Below are positions 59,014-64,000 of a DNA stretch of 64,000 nucleotides, one piece after another (the stretch's first letter is position 1; each line of letters opens with the position of its first letter). The notes beneath the pieces were generated by a model. It made no database searches and was not told the origin of the DNA. It worked only from the letters and a program-made list of their open reading frames with translations. Both the position numbers and the translations under genes were made by a program. This DNA comes from Myxococcaceae bacterium JPH2. Lineage in GTDB: Bacteria; Myxococcota; Myxococcia; Myxococcales; Myxococcaceae. Location of the stretch: contig JAEMGR010000005.1 in assembly GCA_016458225.1 (NCBI GenBank), positions 620,001-684,000 of the forward strand, given 5' to 3'.

Positions 59014-59670
59014 ATGTCCCCGGCGGTCCCTCTTCCGTTCGTCCTCCTCGCCTCCGCCCTGTTGCTGACGGCGCTCGTGTTCCTGACGCTGTGGCAGCGC
59101 CAGCGCATGCGCCGTTCGGCGTGGGAGTCCTTCGCGAAGGCCCACGGCCTGAGCTGCGCCCCCACCCGCCTGGAGGTGCAGGGCCGCTACCAGGGCCGGC
59201 AGCTCCTGCTCGCCACCGCGCGGCGCATCCACGCGCGCAAGCGCAAGGACACCGTCACCGTGCTCCGGCTGGACCTGGAGGGCGCCCTCCCTCCGGAGCT
59301 GCTCCTGGAGCACGAGCATCCCGAGGACAAGGCCCCCGGCGTCCCCTCCAGCCGCGACGAAGTGCTCGGCGACACGGAACTCGACGCCACCTTCGTCGTG
59401 GAGAGCCTGGCCCCCGAGGCCCGCCCCATCCTCGCCGACACGCGCGTGCGCGAGCGGCTGCTCGGCCTGCGCGGATTCCGCCGCGCCAGCGTCAAGGGCG
59501 GCTGGCTCCAGGTGGAGCAGCGCGGCGTGCCCTCCAACCTGCAGGCCTTGGAGTCCCTGGTCCGTGGCCCGCATGAGTGGGTCCAGGCCGTGGTCGAGGC
59601 CGCCACCCACGCCGCCCAGGCCGTCCACGAGCTGGAGCCCGTGCGCGAGGAAGTGCGCGAGCACGCCTGA
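59014..59670 (+). CDS. Single-helix membrane protein, second of a tandem pair
   Basis: A 218-residue protein with an N-terminal membrane helix (LPFVLLASALLLTALVFLTLW) and a soluble part. It shares FAKAHGLSCAPTRLEVQGRYQGRQLLLATARRI with the preceding gene product and continues with VTVLRLDLEGALPPELL, then SLAPEARPILADTRVRERLLGLRGF. The C-terminus (about 40 residues) is helical and acidic, ending EEVREHA. Function unrecognised. ATG at 59014 was preferred over an earlier frame-open methionine because the helix follows directly and the extension is poor in hydrophobics. The two genes probably arose by tandem duplication and divergence. Confidence 0.55.
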   Translation: MSPAVPLPFVLLASALLLTALVFLTLWQRQRMRRSAWESFAKAHGLSCAPTRLEVQGRYQGRQLLLATARRIHARKRKDTVTVLRLDLEGALPPELLLEHEHPEDKAPGVPSSRDEVLGDTELDATFVVESLAPEARPILADTRVRERLLGLRGFRRASVKGGWLQVEQRGVPSNLQALESLVRGPHEWVQAVVEAATHAAQAVHELEPVREEVREHA

Positions 59671-59736
59671 GCCCGCGGCGCGGACGCCCAACCCGGGCCG
59701 CCGCGTTGCGCTGCCGCCCGACACGGCCCGCGGCGC

Positions 59737-60777
59737 TCAGCGCAGCGTGTCGCTCGACTCGTCGGTGCGCGGAGTCTCCAAGGTGGGCTCCGGACGAAGC
59801 CCCGGGGCTGGAGTCCCCGCCGTCGCGGGCATGCGCCGAGGAGGCCGCCAGCTCAACAGCAGCCGCACGTACGGCGCGGGCCCCGTATGGAGCGTGCCCA
59901 GGTCCAGCCGCTTGCGGTCACGGTCCAGCAGCGCGAAGTCGTTCAGGAAGTCCAGGCCCACCGACGTGCCCAACCAGACGTTGCCCCCCAGCCGGACGTT
60001 GGCCGTGGGCGCGAAGCGCAGGGACGTCTCGCGCACGTAGACCGCGCCCATCCCCGCGGCCTGCTCCAGCTGCACATGGGACACCGACTGCTCGAAGGCG
60101 CCGGTGAGTCCCAGCTCCAGTCCCTCGCCCAGCGTCCGCATCAGCGTGAGGCGCGGCACGCCCAGCTCCACGAGGTACGGCCCCTTGCGGTAGGTGAAGC
60201 CCACCATGGGGAAGATGGGCGTCTGGTCAAAGGGCCACAGCGCCACCAGACCGAAGCTCAGCCGCATCCCCGGGTCGCCGCCAATCAGGTAGCTCGCCAT
60301 GGCATAGCCGGCCCATGACGTGTCCAGGGCCGGGTCGAACGCGCTATGGAAATCCGTGCGCGTGCTGCCCGTGACGCCGCCCATCACCATCCAGCGCGGC
60401 GACAGCGGGCGAATCAGCGTGAGCCCCAGCTGGATGCGGTGGACGCTCCGCGAGTGCGTGTCCCCGCTGTCCACCTCCTGGCTCACGCCCAGCAGGTGCC
60501 CCTCGTAGCCCAGCGACGGCAGGAGGATGAGCTTCCCCAGGAAGGCCGCGGGCAGCGGCAAGCGCAGCTCGAGCTGGGGACGCTCATCGATTCGCCAGCC
60601 GCTCGAGCCAATCGACGTGCCTCGCGACACGGTGTAGCCCAGGTAGGCGCGGTCCTCGGAACTCTGCGCGCGCGACGCGCCCGCGAGCAGGAGCGCGACG
60701 CATGCGGCGAGGACGCGGACAGGAGCGAAGCCCCCCGCTCGCGCGGGGACGGCGAGACCGAGCCCGGACACGACCAT
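59737..60777 (-). CDS. Exported hypothetical protein, probable outer-membrane barrel
   Basis: A 346-residue protein with a signal peptide (GFAPVRVLAACVALLLAGASRAQ, cleavage after SRAQ-like Ala). The mature part has alternating hydrophobic/Gly/aromatic segments of 9-11 residues (LELRLPLPAAF, IQLGLTLIRPL, WMVMGGVTGSTRTDF, MRLSFGLVALW), the pattern of an outer-membrane beta-barrel such as the DUF6268 group, a tentative match. A Pro-rich tail ends the protein. ATG 60777 is used because GGAG lies 9 bases upstream. It lies downstream of the sugar dehydrogenase gene on the same strand (33 bases), so the two may be cotranscribed. Confidence 0.6.
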   Translation of the reverse strand: MVVSGLGLAVPARAGGFAPVRVLAACVALLLAGASRAQSSEDRAYLGYTVSRGTSIGSSGWRIDERPQLELRLPLPAAFLGKLILLPSLGYEGHLLGVSQEVDSGDTHSRSVHRIQLGLTLIRPLSPRWMVMGGVTGSTRTDFHSAFDPALDTSWAGYAMASYLIGGDPGMRLSFGLVALWPFDQTPIFPMVGFTYRKGPYLVELGVPRLTLMRTLGEGLELGLTGAFEQSVSHVQLEQAAGMGAVYVRETSLRFAPTANVRLGGNVWLGTSVGLDFLNDFALLDRDRKRLDLGTLHTGPAPYVRLLLSWRPPRRMPATAGTPAPGLRPEPTLETPRTDESSDTLR

Positions 60778-60809
60778 GTTGCCCCACTCCTTCAAGCGAG
60801 TCCGCGAGT

Positions 60810-63509
60810 CTACCTCGGGCCGGGGTCATCCGTCCGCCGCCGGCGCGCGAGCAGCGACGACAGGGCCAGCCATGCGAGCGGCCCCACGGCGGTCGCACCG
60901 CAATCGCAGCCGCTGTCGTCCGGCGGCGGAGGCCCGGGGTCCGTCCCCGCGTCCGTGGCCAGGGAGCAGTCACCATCTCCCATGCACACCGTCACCTCGG
61001 CCGCGCCCGTCTGGCCCGACGTGTCCTCGACCTCGAAGCGCACGCGGTGCCCTCCCGGCGACAGGCCCGTGGTGTCCCAGCGGTTGTGCTCACCGCCGAA
61101 GTGGAAGTGATTGCCCGCGTTGCGGTCCGTGTATTCCAGCCGCCCGTCCACGTAGAAGCGCCCGCTGGGGCAGCCCACGTCGTCCACGCAGTCTCCAAAG
61201 AACTCGCCCATGGTGCCGGACACGCGCTCGCCCTCGGTGGGGCGGGTGAGCACCGCGCGCGGGGCCGCGTCCATCGCGACGGTCAGCGTGAAGTCCTGCC
61301 GCGCATCTGGCGCCACGCCGTTGGCCACCTTCACGGACACGTCCACCGTCCCCGCCGTCGTGGGCGTCCACGAAAGAACGCCCGTGGTCGCATCGAGCGT
61401 CATCCCCGGCACCGAGGACAGCAGCGAGTACTGAGGCGCGGGCCGCGCGCGCGCGTCCACGTCATAGACCAGCGGAGTGCCCACCACCGCGCGAGCGGGC
61501 GGCGTGGAGGTGATGACCGGCGCCAGGGGCTCGTCGTCCCGCTCCGTGGCGACGAGCGCGCGCGCATCCACGCCCGGGGCCGCCACGGTGAATGTGGCGA
61601 CGCCGTCATCAGGGTCCGCGTCCTGCGCGGCCGTCACGGTGACGGTCTGAGGCACGCTCCAATTGGATGGAGTGAACGCCAACGGCGTGGAGTTCGCGAC
61701 GGCGAGGTCCACGTCCCCAGCGGTCCGCGCGACGTTCACGCGGATGGTCGTCCCCGCCGCGGGCGCCTGCGACAGCGCGACGGTGAAGGTGGCCGAGCCG
61801 CCCTCCGGCACATCGAGCGCGGTGGTGGAGAGCACCAGCCGGGGACCGTTGTTGTCGATGCTGGTGGCCGTCACCACCTCGGGCGACAGGCCCGCGGCCG
61901 ACACCGTGAACGAAGCCGCGTCCGCGTTCGTGTCCGCGTCCACCGCCGCCGCCAGCCGCACTTCCTGGGGCACGTTCCAATTGGCCGCGGTGAAGGTGAA
62001 GGACGTCGCGCCCACCACGCTCAAGTCCGAGTCCCCCGCCGTGCGCGCCACCGACACGGAGACGTCCGCGGTGGGCGCCTGCGCCAGTTGCACGGTGAAG
62101 GACGCCATGCCGCCCTCCACCACGCGAAGGTTCAGCCCGGACACCACCAGCTTCTGCCCCATCAACTTGGGCGCGATGCGATGCAGTGTCCCGCCCACGT
62201 AGCTCATGCCATACAGCGCGCCATCCGGCCCCACGCTCAGGTCCACGGAGCTGCTGAAGCCGGTGCCCCATCCATCCACCTGAGACACCGAGTTGTCGCC
62301 CGCCAGTTGCACGCGCGTGAGCTGTCCGGAGTTGTAGTCGCCGAAGAGGAAGTTGCCGCGGTAGTCCGCCGGGAAGAGCGTGGCGTCGTAGAAGGTGCCT
62401 CCGGTGATGGAGCCACCCAGGCTCTCCGTCGTCGCCGAGCCCCCGCCGCTCGTCGCGTTCGCGCCGGGCTGGAGGACCTCGAACGCGGTGTCGCTCACCA
62501 GGCGGGACACGTAGAACGTCCCGTTGAAGCTCGGGTCCGTCACCCCGTCGATGACGAGCTTCTCGCCCTTGCGGAACAGGTGCTTCGCGGTGGTGGTGAA
62601 CGTGGCCACGCCCGAGGCTCGCGAGGCCCCGGTGGCCGTGAAGGTCCGCGTGTCCACGCCGTTGGTGCGGTACTTCACGACGGGCGTGATGTAGCCCGCG
62701 GGCTGATTGTTCTCGTAGTCGTTGTAGCCCGCGTGGTCTCCCCGGCGGACCACGAAGATCTGCTCGTAGCCGTCGCCCACGGTGTCGACCCACAGCAAGC
62801 CGGTGCTGGGCTGGAACGTGAACGTGAACGGATTGCGCAGGCCGCGCGCCCAGATGTACTCGTTGTTGGGCCCGACCCCGTCGAAGTAGGGGTTGTCGTT
62901 GACGGGCGTTCCATCCAGGTTGGCGCGCCCCACCTTCGCCGCCAGCGACGTCAGGTCCGCGTCCACGCCCGTGCCGTTGCCGTTGTCTCCAATGGACCAG
63001 TACAGCTTGCCGTCCGGCCCGAAGCCCAGGCCGCCGCCGTCATGGTTGACGCCTCGCGTGGGCAGCCCCACCACCACCTCGGTGCGCGCCGTGCCGATGG
63101 TGCCGGTGTCCGTGTAGCGGACGATGCGCTGCTCCGACGAGGTGACCGTCACGAAGAAGTACACGTATCGGTTCACGACGTAGTTCGGATCAAACGCCAT
63201 GCCGATGAGACCACACTCGCTGTTCGTGAAGATGGGGGTCTCCGTGGCGAACAACTCCGACGCCGGCGCGCTGGGCTTGCCCGGCTGCGCGACGAAGGCG
63301 CCCTCCTCCAGCCTCACCACGCGCACCGTTCCGCCCTTCAACGTGATGAACAGGCGGCCCGAGCCATCCGGCGCCCACGCCATCCCCGTGGCGGGCCCCA
63401 AGTCCGGCGAGCTGTACACCGTGTCCGTGAAGCCGGTGGGCACCGTGGCCGCCCACGCGGAGGTTGTCAGCCACCAGACCCAGAGCCCTGACAGGAAGAG
63501 CGTGCGCAT
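60810..63509 (-). CDS. PQQ-type sugar dehydrogenase with Calx-beta-like modules and MYXO-CTERM tail
   Basis: An 899-residue exported protein (signal peptide MRTLFLSGLWVWWLTTSAWA). Residues about 25-440 are a soluble glucose/sorbosone dehydrogenase-type beta-propeller (GTVRVVRLEEGAFVAQPGKP, VNHDGGGLGFGPDGKLYWSIGDNGN, WARGLRNPFTFTFQP), the PQQ-dependent family. Two Calx-beta-like modules follow (VVEGGMASFTVQLAQAPTADVSVSVAR and DVPEGGSATFTVALSQAPAAGTTIRVNVAR), then a cadherin/Ig-like module and another Ig unit. The end, SGCDCGATAVGPLAWLALSSLLARRRR, is a MYXO-CTERM signal: Cys-rich start, hydrophobic helix and Arg cluster, for anchoring or shedding at the cell surface. Substrate unknown. Followed by the barrel-like gene on the same strand. 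Confidence 0.82.
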   Translation of the reverse strand: MRTLFLSGLWVWWLTTSAWAATVPTGFTDTVYSSPDLGPATGMAWAPDGSGRLFITLKGGTVRVVRLEEGAFVAQPGKPSAPASELFATETPIFTNSECGLIGMAFDPNYVVNRYVYFFVTVTSSEQRIVRYTDTGTIGTARTEVVVGLPTRGVNHDGGGLGFGPDGKLYWSIGDNGNGTGVDADLTSLAAKVGRANLDGTPVNDNPYFDGVGPNNEYIWARGLRNPFTFTFQPSTGLLWVDTVGDGYEQIFVVRRGDHAGYNDYENNQPAGYITPVVKYRTNGVDTRTFTATGASRASGVATFTTTAKHLFRKGEKLVIDGVTDPSFNGTFYVSRLVSDTAFEVLQPGANATSGGGSATTESLGGSITGGTFYDATLFPADYRGNFLFGDYNSGQLTRVQLAGDNSVSQVDGWGTGFSSSVDLSVGPDGALYGMSYVGGTLHRIAPKLMGQKLVVSGLNLRVVEGGMASFTVQLAQAPTADVSVSVARTAGDSDLSVVGATSFTFTAANWNVPQEVRLAAAVDADTNADAASFTVSAAGLSPEVVTATSIDNNGPRLVLSTTALDVPEGGSATFTVALSQAPAAGTTIRVNVARTAGDVDLAVANSTPLAFTPSNWSVPQTVTVTAAQDADPDDGVATFTVAAPGVDARALVATERDDEPLAPVITSTPPARAVVGTPLVYDVDARARPAPQYSLLSSVPGMTLDATTGVLSWTPTTAGTVDVSVKVANGVAPDARQDFTLTVAMDAAPRAVLTRPTEGERVSGTMGEFFGDCVDDVGCPSGRFYVDGRLEYTDRNAGNHFHFGGEHNRWDTTGLSPGGHRVRFEVEDTSGQTGAAEVTVCMGDGDCSLATDAGTDPGPPPPDDSGCDCGATAVGPLAWLALSSLLARRRRTDDPGPR

Positions 63510-63665
63510 GCCCCCACGCTAGGGCGACTGTCCTTCGCCGCGCGAGGCCCGACCCCACACCTGTCGACTCGTGACACCTCGCGATACAGGCGGAACGGCA
63601 TAGCCACATCGTCACCCGAATCCGTCGGCGCGGCGTCCCCACCCCGGATGCCGTCTTCGCGCGCC

Positions 63666-64000
63666 ATGCCTATCTGGGCCGACAGGATGTCCACCCGTGG
63701 CGACATGCCCGCGCAGCCCGCCACCCCGCCTCGACGACGGCGACGCGCGGTCCGCGCGCTGGGATGGGGACTCGTGGCGCTGCTCGTGTTCGAGGGCGTG
63801 CTCAACCTCGCCCTCAACCTCGGCGTCATCCCCCGAGTCGTCCACCGAGCCACCGCTCGGACCCAACTGGGCTGGAGCCGCGCGTGGTGGCTCTGGCCCG
63901 CGCCGGTGCACGTCCAGGACTTCTTCCTGGAGCAGCACGACCACGACGCGCACTGGCGTGTGGACGTGGAGCGGAGCGAGGCGCGCCTGTCGCTCACCGC
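63666..64000 (+). CDS. N-terminal part of a membrane-anchored protein (right edge)
   Basis: The frame is open from ATG 63666 (or 63687 or 63705) through the last base, so the gene runs off the window. The visible product has an Arg-rich cytoplasmic start (PPRRRRRAVRALG), one membrane helix (WGLVALLVFEGVLNLALNLGVI) and then RTQLGWSRAWWLWPAPVHVQDFFLEQHDHDAHWRVDVERSEARLSLT. The last part resembles the first unit of AsmA/TamB-type repeats on the periplasmic side, a weak inference. It is divergent from the sugar dehydrogenase gene, with 156 bases between starts. Confidence 0.55.
   Translation, partial: MPIWADRMSTRGDMPAQPATPPRRRRRAVRALGWGLVALLVFEGVLNLALNLGVIPRVVHRATARTQLGWSRAWWLWPAPVHVQDFFLEQHDHDAHWRVDVERSEARLSLT

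Overview
The window is about 70% G+C with strongly G/C-ending codons. It carries several marks of a myxobacterium, most likely of the Myxococcaceae: a MYXO-CTERM sorting tail on one exported enzyme, a CglD-like gliding adhesin, a CorE-type ECF sigma factor with a C-terminal cysteine-rich domain, many exported lipoproteins, and PilZ, Ser/Thr kinase and two-component signalling genes. No rRNA, tRNA, CRISPR array, insertion sequence or prophage was seen. The region looks like chromosomal backbone with lineage-specific exported and signalling genes.

Layout. 1-10 kb: 3' part of mfd, a flavodoxin-fold reductase and argE in tandem (with a hairpin that can mask the argE ribosome site), a TIKI/EreA-like lipoprotein, hutF, a ferritin-like protein, an EamA exporter and a SpoIIAA-like protein. 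10-19.5 kb: a tightly packed minus-strand set of five exported proteins: a secreted protein with a CxxCH and DUF1588/1585-like C-terminus, a small lipoprotein, a Tat-exported DUF1501 protein, a lipoprotein with one CxxCH motif, and a 1237-residue FG-GAP beta-propeller lipoprotein. 19.6-31.6 kb: DUF420 protein, a LysR regulator divergent from an MDR oxidoreductase, an ammonium transporter, a full-length Lhr helicase, a histidine kinase with a degenerate receiver, a cysteine-synthase-family enzyme and an MmyB-type regulator.

31.7-41.9 kb: small membrane protein, orphan TAXI-type binding protein, Rieske oxygenase, copper-type P1B ATPase with three N-terminal metal-binding modules, repeat/L-domain lipoprotein, CorE-like sigma factor, a gene-poor 540-base stretch with short repeats, a phospholipase A2-like protein and a TPR protein. 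41.8-52 kb: an NtrC-type regulator and its kinase (ATGA overlap), a metallo-beta-lactamase-fold hydrolase, an M14 peptidase, a strong terminator and the CglD-like adhesin. 51.3-64 kb: a PilZ protein translationally coupled to a non-RD Ser/Thr kinase, sbcC/sbcD, a tandem pair of related membrane proteins, an exported barrel-like protein, a PQQ-type sugar dehydrogenase with MYXO-CTERM, and the start of a membrane protein cut by the right edge.

The best candidates for something undescribed are the five-gene exported operon, the PilZ-kinase pair, the CorE/copper-ATPase neighbourhood and the possible argE leader hairpin. All functions are read from motifs and context; no search was run.
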